Assembly (NCBI RefSeq): GCF_024158605.1
Contig: NZ_JAMZGM010000007.1
Coordinates: forward strand, 22,700 to 86,699
Origin: Sebaldella sp. S0638
Lineage (GTDB): Bacteria > Fusobacteriota > Fusobacteriia > Fusobacteriales > Leptotrichiaceae
Reading direction: 5' to 3'
DNA length: 64,000 bases
The position numbers and the translations under genes were made by a program. Under the pieces are notes generated by a model. That model searched no databases, was not told the origin of the DNA, and was given only the letters and a program-made list of their open reading frames with translations. Below are positions 45,939 through 53,266 of the stretch, piece by piece (positions within the stretch are counted from its first letter, which is position 1; the number at the start of each line of letters is the position of its first letter).

Positions 45939-46267
45939 AATATTAACTACAGTTTTTCACTGCAAAATCCAAATTTTTCGATCCAGTTACAATACTTTTA
46001 TAATTATTTTCTTTGCAAAATAATATATTTCCGTCTGAATCAGTCTAAAAATAAATCCTCTTTTTTAAAAACCAAACTAATTCCCCCGGATCATTTCAAT
46101 GGTTTTTCTCATTTCCACGAATCAAAATAATGGTTTAACTTTTTGTTTTTTAGGTGGTTTCAAGTTTATATATTATAAAAATCTCACGGGTTTCCCGAAT
46201 TTAATATCCGCAAAATTATTACAAACACTATTTCCGATAATATCTCTGCCTCTTTTTATTATGTATC
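45939..46267. other. Intergenic region, nothing supported
   Basis: About 330 bases between the convergent CPBP and rpiB genes. A short plus-strand frame (46099-46293) has no ribosome-binding site and overlaps the rpiB end, so it is not called. No terminator for rpiB is obvious. Confidence 0.45.
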
Positions 46268-46711
46268 TTATCTTTCGTTTTCTATTTCGCTGATCATATT
46301 TACACGGTTCGCATGACGCTCACCTTCAAATTCAGCATCAAGCCATTCTTTTACTATCATTTTAGCCAGTTCACTTCCTATTACTCTGGCACCAAATGCT
46401 AATATATTGGTATTATTATGCTCTCTTGATAACTTTGCCGAGTAAGGCTCACTGCATACTACTGCACGAATTCCTTTTACTTTATTAGCAGCAATGGAAA
46501 TACCCACTCCTGTACCGCATATCAGAATTCCCAGATCAAAATTCCCTTTCACTACCTCTTCCGCGACCTTTTTTCCATAGATCGGATAATCTGTTCTTTC
46601 AGCTGTATATGGACCAAAGTCCTCTACTTCATGTCCTAATTCTTTCAGATAATCAATAATTATTGGTTTTAGTTCCAATCCAACATGATCGCTTCCTATT
46701 GCTAATTTCAT
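46268..46711 (-). CDS. rpiB: Ribose-5-phosphate isomerase B / allose-6-phosphate isomerase
   Basis: RpiB/LacAB family, 147 residues from the ATG at 46711 (TGGAGG upstream; a GTG-type start 12 bases earlier is unlikely). Motifs: KLAIGSDHVGLELK, DFGPYTAERTDYPIYG, LGILICGTGVGISIAANKVKGIRA (catalytic Cys) and SREHNNTNILAFGARVIG. It isomerises ribose 5-phosphate/ribulose 5-phosphate or the six-carbon allose analog. It lies downstream of a decayed epimerase gene and a LacI-type operator cluster, suggesting a small sugar operon (allose- or ribose-like). Confidence 0.9.
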   Translation of the reverse strand: MKLAIGSDHVGLELKPIIIDYLKELGHEVEDFGPYTAERTDYPIYGKKVAEEVVKGNFDLGILICGTGVGISIAANKVKGIRAVVCSEPYSAKLSREHNNTNILAFGARVIGSELAKMIVKEWLDAEFEGERHANRVNMISEIENER

Positions 46712-46746
46712 TTTTTCCTCCATTCACTTTACTTAATATATTAAAT

Positions 46747-47019
46747 TTATAACTGATGCAGCTGTGCAATACTCTCTTTAATATACATATGGATTTTTTG
46801 CAATTTCTGCTTTTTCTGCCCGATGTTTCTAACTATTGTATACCCGCTTCCAAATGGCATATATAATATCTGTATTCCTATCCGCAAACTCATATATCTT
46901 AGCGGCTTCATTATTGTGAGATGAACATCTGCAGGTATTTGTGAAATTTCCCTTATTAATTCCAGTCCTAATATATCAATGCAAATATTAGTTCTTGTTT
47001 CTCTAATACTGACATTTCT
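46747..47019 (-). pseudogene. Remnant of a pentose/allulose-phosphate 3-epimerase gene
   Basis: Read on the minus strand, one frame without any usable start codon gives NICIDILGLELIREISQIPADVHLTIMKPLRYM and ends QKLQKIHMYIKESIAQLHQL before TAA at 46747-46749. The first stretch resembles the LG...I..I...P.DVHLM...P..Y region of ribulose-phosphate and allulose-6-phosphate 3-epimerases; the rest of the barrel is missing. It sits exactly where the first gene of the operon should be, between the promoter and rpiB. I read it as an internally deleted remnant, with moderate certainty. Confidence 0.5.
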
Positions 47020-47026
47020 TTTTTGG

Positions 47027-47209
47027 GTAATCGTTTTCTCATTTTTTCAAAAAAATTCATTTCATTTATATTTTTACGTAATCGTTTTTCTTATTATAAA
47101 ATCATATCATTATTAACTTTTTATGTCAATATTTTATTTTATCGCACTTTTTATTGAAAAATGCTGTAGTTTGTGGCATAATGAATTTAAGGGCACAGTA
47201 ATCGCTTAC
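47027..47209. promoter_or_regulatory. Divergent promoters with three LacI-type operators
   Basis: Minus promoter: TTGACA (47124-47129), 17 bases, TATGAT (47101-47106). Plus promoter for lacI-type gene: TTGAAA (47154-47159), 17 bases, CATAAT (47177-47182). Three GTAATCG-type sites: GTAATCGCTTAC (47198-47209, nearly symmetric GTAANCGNTTAC), GTAATCGTTTTT (47088-47099, over the minus start), GTAATCGTTTTC (47027-47038). The spacing fits repression of both the rpiB unit and the regulator itself. Confidence 0.65.
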
Positions 47210-47228
47210 TTAAGTTGGAGGAAAATAT

Positions 47229-48239
47229 ATGAAAAAGAAAAATCTGTCCATTAAAGAAATTGCACAATTAAGCAATGTCTCGGTAGCCACTGTTTCAAGG
47301 GTAATAAATGAAAGAGGCGGCTTTTCTGATGAAACCAGAAAAAAAGTCCTGAAAGTTATAAATGAAACCGGATACGAAGCTAATAACATTGCCAAAAGCC
47401 TTCGAATGAGTAAGTCTTATTCTATTGGAATAATTGTTCCTGATATTGGAAATTTCTTTTTTGCGGATATTGTTCAGAAAATAGAAGAACTGCTGTTTGA
47501 AAGAAATTATGCCACTATAATATGCAATACTGCCAGAAGCAGTTCCAAAGAAAAAGCATATCTGAAAATGCTGGAAAGTAAAATGATCGACGGATTAATC
47601 GTTATTTCCGGAGCAGAACAGTTTGAACTGGAGAATATAAATTCTGATTTTCCGCTGATCTGTATTGACAGAATGCCCAAGAACCCCGAGTCTACTATTT
47701 TTATTTCATCGAATCATTATCAGGGAGCTTTTGAGGCTACAGAACTGCTTTTATCCAAGGGATGCAAAAATCCCTGTGTGGCATTGCACAGAAAAACATC
47801 TTCTGCCTCAAGGGAACGGCAAAAAGGCTTTAAAGATGCACTTAAGAAAAACAATATAACATATAATGAAAAAAGCAACCTTTTATACCTTCCGGCAGAG
47901 AAAAGTGACAATAAAATATCTGTAATAAAAAAATTTCTGAAAAACAATCCTGATATTGACGGTATTTTTGCTGTCAATGACAATATCGCTCTTGTTTTAC
48001 TTGATATCCTTCCGGAATTAGGGAAAAATATCCCTGAGGATATAAAGCTTATCGGATTTGATAATACAGCCGGCGCCCATTACTGCAAACCTAAGCTTTC
48101 ATCAGTAAAGCAGAATACTTCCAAAATTGCCAAAAGAACTGTTGACAGTCTTCTGGACATTATCAACGGCAGAAGGGATCAAGTAAATAAATATCAGCTG
48201 GAGCCTGTTCAGCTTATTTTAAGAGAAAGTACGGATTAA
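47229..48239 (+). CDS. LacI-family transcriptional repressor (336 aa)
   Basis: LacI helix-turn-helix and hinge: LSIKEIAQLSNVSVATVSRVINERGGFSDETRKKVLKVINETGY, then a type I periplasmic-binding-like sensor (YSIGIIVPDIGNFFFADIVQKIEELL, FAVNDNIALVLLDIL, KLIGFDNTAGAHYCKPKLSSV). RBS TTGGAGG. Divergent from the rpiB unit with shared operators, so it most likely controls that unit and itself. Confidence 0.9.
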   Translation: MKKKNLSIKEIAQLSNVSVATVSRVINERGGFSDETRKKVLKVINETGYEANNIAKSLRMSKSYSIGIIVPDIGNFFFADIVQKIEELLFERNYATIICNTARSSSKEKAYLKMLESKMIDGLIVISGAEQFELENINSDFPLICIDRMPKNPESTIFISSNHYQGAFEATELLLSKGCKNPCVALHRKTSSASRERQKGFKDALKKNNITYNEKSNLLYLPAEKSDNKISVIKKFLKNNPDIDGIFAVNDNIALVLLDILPELGKNIPEDIKLIGFDNTAGAHYCKPKLSSVKQNTSKIAKRTVDSLLDIINGRRDQVNKYQLEPVQLILRESTD

Positions 48240-48251
48240 TAATATATACGT

Positions 48252-48282
48252 AAATGTACTCCGGTCAAAGAGTACATTTTTT
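48252..48282 (+). terminator. Terminator of the LacI-type gene
   Basis: The stem AAATGTACTC/GAGTACATTT is followed by TTTAAT, 12 bases after the stop. Confidence 0.75.
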
Positions 48283-48378
48283 AATAATAAATGATTATTG
48301 AATATTTATTGTATGAAAGTATTCAGATCTTGCCCTGAATAAGTGCTGCTGAAAACTTTCTGCGGCAAAACTAGTATT

Positions 48379-48655
48379 TTATGTTATTTGCCAATTTTTT
48401 AACATTACTTGCAATAACCTTTTATACCAGTAAAATAACTTTTTCCTGAATCTGTTCAATGTTTTTAATTCATGTTTCTCATGATCACTATAAATAAGCC
48501 GTATCTCTCCTTTCTCTTTTCTGTATTGATAATTTCCCAATAGTTCCAGTAATTTTTTCGTAATTCCCTTTTCCCATTCATAATAAAGCTTTCTTTAACA
48601 TAAACATCACAAATAAAAATACAGTAATCGTTTTCTTTATATCCTAATCTGAATT
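48379..48655 (-). pseudogene. Degenerate, frameshifted coding remnant
   Basis: On the minus strand a coding-like frame GYKENDYCIFICDVYVKESF is followed, after a shift near 48585, by YYEWEKGITKKLLELLGNYQY and DHEKHELKTLNRFRKKLFYWYKR up to a TAA at 48379. There is no start codon, and it overlaps the end of the 71-residue gene upstream. The composition is protein-like, but I do not recognise a family, and it may be a remnant of a longer gene. Confidence 0.35.
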
Positions 48656-48856
48656 ATATTCAAAAAGCACGTTATAAATCTCGTTATCAAATAAATTACT
48701 GTAGACTATTTCCTGAAACTCATCATCTTCCAGCAGATCAGGAATATTATGCTCCACAATATAAATATCAGCTTCTTCATCATAGTAATAATCCCTGATA
48801 TTTTCAGGAAATCTGACCATTAAATAACTTATCACATCTTTAACACATTTTTCCAT
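48644..48856 (-). CDS. Small acidic protein (70 aa)
   Basis: The ATG at 48856 has a GGGGGGA site. No signal peptide or membrane segment; very acidic (DEEADIYIVEHNIPDLLEDDEFQ). Not recognised. Its gene lies just upstream of the degenerate frame at 48379-48655, so the two could once have been one operon. It is short enough that a chance frame cannot be fully excluded. Confidence 0.5.
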   Translation of the reverse strand: MEKCVKDVISYLMVRFPENIRDYYYDEEADIYIVEHNIPDLLEDDEFQEIVYSNLFDNEIYNVLFEYNSD

Positions 48857-49201
48857 AGTTCCCCCCAATTATATAAAATTTCTAAAAATCGTCCTTTTAT
48901 CCGATTTCAATATTTTAAATTTAGTTTATGATATTTTTATATTTTTCATTTAAATAACCATCAACTAATTTATCTACATTTTAATTATAACTATATGAAT
49001 AAAAATAGTCAATTAAATATTCCAACACTTTAATTTTTCTGTTTCAAATATTCAACTAGATATTTTTTTCAAAAATAAAAATGTGCAAAACAGCTAAATA
49101 AACTATTTTACACATTTCTTTATTATATTCTGTTAACTGCATAATATATAAATTCCAAAAACTGCCGTAAATATATAAATTATACAACTAAACTGTGCTT
49201 T
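48857..49201. other. AT-rich intergenic region
   Basis: About 345 bases without a gene. Near 49077-49120 the sequence ATGTGCAAAACAGC...TTTTACACAT is a weak inverted repeat that could end the 306-residue gene; otherwise nothing is seen. Confidence 0.4.
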
Positions 49202-50122
49202 CTAAAGAACTATTCTCAAAATTTCTATTGCAAGCGGAATTAATGCTAAAAAAACTGCTGTTATTGCTATACTCCGCGTTTTTTTGGATTCTTTTATTAC
49301 TTCTGCCGAGACTGCTTCTGACTGTCCTATCTGGATATTAAGTCTCGCATTGGTATCAGCCAGCTCAAATGCCTGTTTTTCTAGATATTCATTTGAAGCT
49401 TTCAGTCCTTTCATCTGCTCTTCCAAAATTTTATTAGCAGCTGACAATTCTTCCAGACGCTTATTGACATTAGTTCCTTTGCTGTTTTGCTCCAGATACT
49501 TTTCCAGATCAGTAAGCTTATGTCCTGCTGGTTTTTCAAGTTCGTTAATCACATCTTCTATTGCCTGCAAAAGTTTTGCCGGCTTTTTCTCTTTTTCATC
49601 CTCAGCTCTGTTCATCTCATGAAGCCCTTCAATAACAGGCGGTTTCTCTTTCCGCAATGCAGTCTTATTGTCATCCAGTATCAAAGGCTTGGGTAATTCT
49701 CTGGATACACTGCTGAAAACCAGAGGATTTGAATTAAAGATATCTGATTTATTAAATACATTGTTGCTTTTTATTCCGGATGAACTCTGAAAATTCCTGT
49801 CCGGAACAGTATTAGATTTATTGAGTATACTGCTGATTCCTTTGATATTTAATAAATCTTTTTCCAGACCAAGATCCAGTTTACTGACTATGCTCCCGTT
49901 ATTTCCGTGGCTCGCACTTAAAGAACTAAATATCTCATTGCTTTTTACACCTGCAAGACTCAGAAGTCCCTTGCTCAAATCAGTATTTGATTTGTTAAAT
50001 ACATGATCACCTACAATATTAGGAGTAGTAAATGTTTTTTCTAAATCATAATCCGGATACCCTATACTTCCATCCAGATATTCGCTAGGAAATTCAAATA
50101 GTTTTTCATCATTGTTATTCAC
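49202..50122 (-). CDS. Tail-anchored coiled-coil protein with internal repeats (306 aa)
   Basis: The N-terminal half (residues 1-150) is low-complexity, Ser/Asn-rich and contains repeated segments: VFNKSNTDL, ILNKSNTVP, VFNKSDIFN, and AGVKSNEIF, SGIKSNNVF. A charged coiled coil follows (about residues 180-275: LEKYLEQNSKGTNVNKRLEELSA and onwards), then a single C-terminal membrane helix (ITAVFLALIPLAIEILRIVL). There is no N-terminal signal, so the bulk faces the cytoplasm. Family not recognised. Confidence 0.65.
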   Translation of the reverse strand: MNNNDEKLFEFPSEYLDGSIGYPDYDLEKTFTTPNIVGDHVFNKSNTDLSKGLLSLAGVKSNEIFSSLSASHGNNGSIVSKLDLGLEKDLLNIKGISSILNKSNTVPDRNFQSSSGIKSNNVFNKSDIFNSNPLVFSSVSRELPKPLILDDNKTALRKEKPPVIEGLHEMNRAEDEKEKKPAKLLQAIEDVINELEKPAGHKLTDLEKYLEQNSKGTNVNKRLEELSAANKILEEQMKGLKASNEYLEKQAFELADTNARLNIQIGQSEAVSAEVIKESKKTRSIAITAVFLALIPLAIEILRIVL

Positions 50123-50339
50123 AAAAACCTCCCTTAAAATTAATAGTTTTGTGTGTTTTAATTTCTATAAACCGATTAAATTATATCACAGAAAATGAAT
50201 AAGTTAAATAAATAAAAAACAATAAAAAAAATTATTTTGACAGAAAGAAAACAAAATGAGAAGATTAAATAAAAGAATATACTTCAGAAAAAATTTATAT
50301 GTAATAAAATACTGTAATAAAAAAAATAAAATCTGGAAT

Positions 50340-50657
50340 CTACCAAATTTTAACTACTCTGCCAAAAATATTCTTTTTTTTAATCCATCCATTTACAAAC
50401 TTATGATTATTTGAAATCTGATATTCAATATATCCGTTTTTATTTCTTATCCCTGATATTAAATGAGTATAATAATTCCCTTTTACTTTGCAAAATACAA
50501 TCTCATTTATTTTCAGTTCCGTCTCATCAGTCACCGGTTCCAGTGTAACGGGCTGATTTGACTTTAATATTGGCAGCATAGAATTTCCCGCTTCTTTATA
50601 CTTCTCTATCATCTGACCCTTCGTAAGTAAAGAAGCAACAAAACTTGCCTTCGACAT
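50340..50657 (-). CDS. S24/S26-like peptidase-domain protein (105 aa)
   Basis: A small LexA/signal-peptidase-fold protein: EAGNSMLPILKSNQPVTLEPV has the G-x-S-M-x-P nucleophile motif, and IVFCKVKGNYYTHLISGI the second strand. At the general-base position there is a His (THLI) rather than the usual Lys, as in archaeal/ER-type Ser-His signal peptidases. No DNA-binding or membrane segment, so it is neither a LexA repressor nor a normal leader peptidase. RBS AAAGGAGGA. Confidence 0.65.
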   Translation of the reverse strand: MSKASFVASLLTKGQMIEKYKEAGNSMLPILKSNQPVTLEPVTDETELKINEIVFCKVKGNYYTHLISGIRNKNGYIEYQISNNHKFVNGWIKKKNIFGRVVKIW

Positions 50658-50727
50658 ATCTCATCCTCCTTTCCTTCAAGAATCATACCATTTTACGGAG
50701 AAAAAGTCAATTTTAGAAAATATGAAA

Positions 50728-50752
50728 AGACAGGGTCGGTAAAACCCTGTGA
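50728..50752 (-). terminator. Terminator of the SDR cassette
   Basis: The stem ACAGGGT/ACCCTGT is followed on the minus strand by CTTTTC, 45 bases after the stop of the last cassette gene. Confidence 0.6.
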
Positions 50753-50794
50753 TATTATTATTATTTATTTAATTATTCTATAAATTTATGATAT

Positions 50795-51088
50795 TCAGAA
50801 AATCACTGCAGCCTCATAAATATTATATTCTTTATATATCATTATGATTTTCTGATTTTTATCATACCAGTATGGAAATTCACGATCTTCATCATAATTA
50901 GATTTCAAAAATTTTTCCACAATTAATTTTTCAGGAACAAATCTGCAGTAATATTTCAGATCATCAAATATACCGAAATTCCCTGAGCTGTAAGCTACTG
51001 AGTATGGACTGGCTCTCCTTCTAAAAATTTCATAATTTCCAAGGACAGCAAATATCATATATGGAAGATATTTAGTTAATAAATACAT
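50795..51088 (-). CDS. Unknown protein, last gene of the SDR cassette (97 aa or longer)
   Basis: From the first ATG (51088) it reads MYLLTKYLPYMIFAVLGNYE and ends YNIYEAAVIF. That ATG has no good ribosome-binding site. The same frame is open upstream to a TGA near 51257, giving the protein-like SWISKPDFWILSETVDFEAV with no ATG, GTG or TTG. So either a rare start (ATT/ATA) is used, or the 5' end is damaged, or it is fed by the overlapping upstream gene. Family not recognised. Confidence 0.45.
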   Translation of the reverse strand: MYLLTKYLPYMIFAVLGNYEIFRRRASPYSVAYSSGNFGIFDDLKYYCRFVPEKLIVEKFLKSNYDEDREFPYWYDKNQKIIMIYKEYNIYEAAVIF

Positions 51089-51204
51089 GTCTCTGTAAGA
51101 TATTACAGATAATATTATACTATTAACAGCCTCAAAGTCTACAGTTTCTGATAATATCCAAAAATCTGGTTTTGATATCCATGAATAATTTTTTGAAGAA
51201 AAAT

Positions 51205-51750
51205 CTATTTTTTTATTCCCAGATGTTTTAATAAATGTTCTGTTTTTTCTTTTTCAGATAAAGAAGTAAAATTATCTAACTTTTCAAATATATATTCTTT
51301 AACCTTTTGTGAGAATTCAACAAGAGTCATATTTTCAGATGTCATAATACATCTGCCGTCTGCATAGAGTAACAGTATTCCAGATTTACTTTTGTATCTT
51401 ATTTTGAAATGATAAAATAACAATGAATAAAGGCTGGCACCCCATGCTGTATTAAACTGTTGTAAGTAAAGCCTGACACTTTCTATATCTAAATTTAAGT
51501 CTGGTTCTTTATAATAAAATTTTGAAATTTTTTCTTCATATAGTGATTTCATACTTATATTTTTACTGTATTTTCTCTTAAATCCGAATGATTCTTTCTC
51601 AGAATAAGCTTCTGATACTTTTTTTTCAGTCTTGGTTTTTATCTCTGAACCAATTACAGTATAATTTTTTGTATTTGAAACAGTTTTTGCTTTTAGCCTT
51701 TCCCATCCGCCTGCTGTAAACAATCTTTTCAGAAAATTAGTAATTCCCAT
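51205..51750 (-). CDS. Unknown cytoplasmic protein of the SDR cassette (181 aa)
   Basis: Starts 12 bases after the SDR stop with AGGGGATA before the ATG at 51750. N-terminal third very basic and Ser/Lys-rich (GGWERLKAKTVSNTKNYTV...KTKTEKKVSE). The C-terminal two thirds form a compact alpha/beta domain (DIESVRLYLQQFNTAWGASL, YKSKSGILLLYADGRCIMT). The basic arm could bind nucleic acid, which would fit the tRNA-like RNAs of the cassette; this is inference. Family not recognised. Confidence 0.55.
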   Translation of the reverse strand: MGITNFLKRLFTAGGWERLKAKTVSNTKNYTVIGSEIKTKTEKKVSEAYSEKESFGFKRKYSKNISMKSLYEEKISKFYYKEPDLNLDIESVRLYLQQFNTAWGASLYSLLFYHFKIRYKSKSGILLLYADGRCIMTSENMTLVEFSQKVKEYIFEKLDNFTSLSEKEKTEHLLKHLGIKK

Positions 51751-51762
51751 ATTATATCCCCT

Positions 51763-52785
51763 TTACCATTCAGATAATTTATAATCTTTCAAAAACACAC
51801 CTGTTACTGGCTTTTCTGTATCTTTCCATTCAAATACCGGATGTGTTATCCTTGCTGCACTATCATAAAAATCCAGCGGCATTTTTCTTATTTCATTATT
51901 CCATTCCGCGGGAAACTGGTTTGATACCCAGCCCGGGTCTACGCTGTATAAAACAATATCCGATTTTCTATATTCCCTTGACAGAGTCTTTGTCATCATA
52001 TTCAGGGCAGCTTTTGCCATATTAGTATGCGGATGTGCTGAAGATTTTCTTTTTATATTAAATTTCCCCTCTATTGACGAAACATTTATGACGAATTTAT
52101 TTTTATGACTGCCTGCCTCCAAAAGATTTTTTAGTGCAGTGGTAAGCAGATAAGGTCCTACACTATTTATTATCTGTACTTCCAGCAGGTCTCTTATCGA
52201 TATGTCCTGACTGTACTTTACCCAATTATTCTTATTATTTTCACCATAAAAATTTTCAATAGACGTATTTTGAAGCAGATTCTCTATTTTCCCCAAAGTA
52301 TGATTCAGAGGAATCAGTTTATCCTTATCTTCTAAATACAACTTTCTTTCTATTTCTATCTGTTCTAAATAACCCTTCTCATCTTTTACCGTTAAAGCTG
52401 CATTATTTATCAAAATATCCAAATGTTCAAATTCTTTATACAACGATTCCAGAAAATAATGAATTTCATTAAAATCCAGCATATCCAGATGCTTTATATG
52501 CAGTCTTTCAGCCCACAGTTTATAATCTTCTTCCTTTTGATACTCTTGTAATGCACTGTATGGAAAACGACTGGTCACAATTACTTCTGCTCCGTTTCTC
52601 AGCAATCTTAAAGCTGTGTAATATCCGATTTTTATTCTTGCACCGGTTACTAATGCAATATAACCCGTCAGATCTTCTGATTTATTTCTGTTATAAAAAT
52701 TCATATCCCCGCATTCAGGACACATATCCAGATAAACATTGTGAGAAAATTCTATTATATTCTGACAGCAATAACATTTTTTCAT
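51763..52785 (-). CDS. Zinc-ribbon short-chain dehydrogenase-like protein without catalytic Tyr (340 aa)
   Basis: The ATG at 52785 follows TGGAGTGG. Residues 1-35 form a zinc ribbon (CYCC ... CPEC). The Rossmann domain has LVTGARIKIGYYTALRLLRNGAEVIVTSR (TGxxxxIG, NADP-type Arg after the second strand), LDILINNAAL (NNA), and VINVSSIEG (the catalytic Ser). At the YxxxK site the sequence is HPHTNMAKAALNMMTKTL: Lys is kept but Tyr is Thr, and the HPHTNMAK motif looks deliberate. It lies right behind two tRNA-like RNA genes. Whether it is an oxidoreductase or a nucleotide/RNA-binding derivative is open. Confidence 0.8.
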   Translation of the reverse strand: MKKCYCCQNIIEFSHNVYLDMCPECGDMNFYNRNKSEDLTGYIALVTGARIKIGYYTALRLLRNGAEVIVTSRFPYSALQEYQKEEDYKLWAERLHIKHLDMLDFNEIHYFLESLYKEFEHLDILINNAALTVKDEKGYLEQIEIERKLYLEDKDKLIPLNHTLGKIENLLQNTSIENFYGENNKNNWVKYSQDISIRDLLEVQIINSVGPYLLTTALKNLLEAGSHKNKFVINVSSIEGKFNIKRKSSAHPHTNMAKAALNMMTKTLSREYRKSDIVLYSVDPGWVSNQFPAEWNNEIRKMPLDFYDSAARITHPVFEWKDTEKPVTGVFLKDYKLSEW

Positions 52786-52803
52786 AAATCCACTCCATAT
52801 TCT

Positions 52804-52944
52804 AAAAAAACGAGGAGCATGCTTTCGCATGCTGTCTCCTGCGTGATATTCAGGTGCTTTAAAATTAAGCTACTCTCGTTGTACAGCAGGCTTTTACCTG
52901 CATCTCCCTTCGTGCTAAAGGGTATTTTCATTAAACTATTGTAC
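52804..52944 (-). ncRNA. Double-cloverleaf tRNA-like RNA, copy A (141 nt)
   Basis: Read on the minus strand from 52944. First cloverleaf: acceptor GTACA/TGTAC (52940-52944 and 52881-52885), U8-A9, D-arm GTTT-AATGA-AAAT (52924-52936), anticodon-like arm CCCTT-TAGCACG-AAGGG (52906-52922), variable AGAT, T-arm GCAGG-TAAAAG-CCTGC (52886-52901). Second: acceptor AACGAG/CTCGTT (52875-52880 and 52809-52814), U8-A9, D-arm GCTT/AAGC, anticodon-like arm CCTG..CAGG with loop holding T33/A37-like positions, T-arm replaced by GCATGC-GAAA-GCATGC. The end is a T-run. Own promoter at 52951-52959. Confidence 0.75.
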
Positions 52945-52950
52945 TTTAAT

Positions 52951-52959
52951 AATATATCA
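52951..52959 (-). promoter_or_regulatory. Extended -10 promoter of tRNA-like RNA copy A
   Basis: Minus strand TGATATATT (TGN-TATATT); the first base of the acceptor stem (52944) is seven bases downstream, so the RNA would begin exactly at the cloverleaf. Confidence 0.55.
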
Positions 52960-53025
52960 TAGTTTTATTAATAATTAAATTATAAATTAAATTATCATAC
53001 TTTATTAAAATTTATTTTGTGCCCT

Positions 53026-53166
53026 AAAAAAACAAGGGGCATGCTTTTGCATGCCATCTCTCACTTAGCAGGTAAGTGCTTTAGATTTAAGCTACTCTTG
53101 TTATACAGTGGGACTTCACCCACATCTCCCTTCGTGCTAAAGGGTATTTTCATTAAACTATTGTAC
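53026..53166 (-). ncRNA. Double-cloverleaf tRNA-like RNA, copy B (141 nt)
   Basis: Same length and layout as copy A, 222 bases upstream in transcription. The first 44 nt are identical to A. After that the stems vary with compensation: T-stem GTGGG/CCCAC (53108-53123) where A has GCAGG/CCTGC; second acceptor AACAAG/CTTGTT (53097-53102 and 53031-53036) where A has AACGAG/CTCGTT; anticodon-like stem CACTT/AAGTG with a seven-base loop. The last hairpin is GGCATGC-AAAA-GCATGCC, then CCTTG and seven T. Own extended -10 promoter. Confidence 0.75.
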
Positions 53167-53172
53167 TTTCAC

Positions 53173-53181
53173 AATATATCA
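53173..53181 (-). promoter_or_regulatory. Extended -10 promoter of tRNA-like RNA copy B
   Basis: Same TGATATATT as for copy A, with the same seven-base distance to the acceptor stem at 53166. The upstream flank TTATTAATAAAACTATGA is also shared between copies. Confidence 0.55.
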
Positions 53182-53266
53182 TAGTTTTATTAATAAGTAA
53201 ATTTTTTTATTTTATAAATATATTATTTTTGCATAATCAGAACCACATCCAATTCCCCAAAGGAAA

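Noticed and set aside
46099-46293. Hydrophobic plus-strand frame of 64 codons
   Set aside because: No ribosome-binding site, it overlaps the end of rpiB, and the composition is that of AT-rich non-coding DNA.
48624-48635. Fourth GTAATCGTTTTC LacI-type operator
   Set aside because: It falls inside a coding-like remnant about 1.4 kb from the other sites and next to no promoter, so chance is likelier.
52804-53181. Tandem riboswitches or T-box leaders of the SDR gene
   Set aside because: Each copy has its own promoter directly at the first stem and its own T-run end, and no T-box core or known aptamer motif is present. Independent RNA genes with tRNA-like folds explain the layout better.
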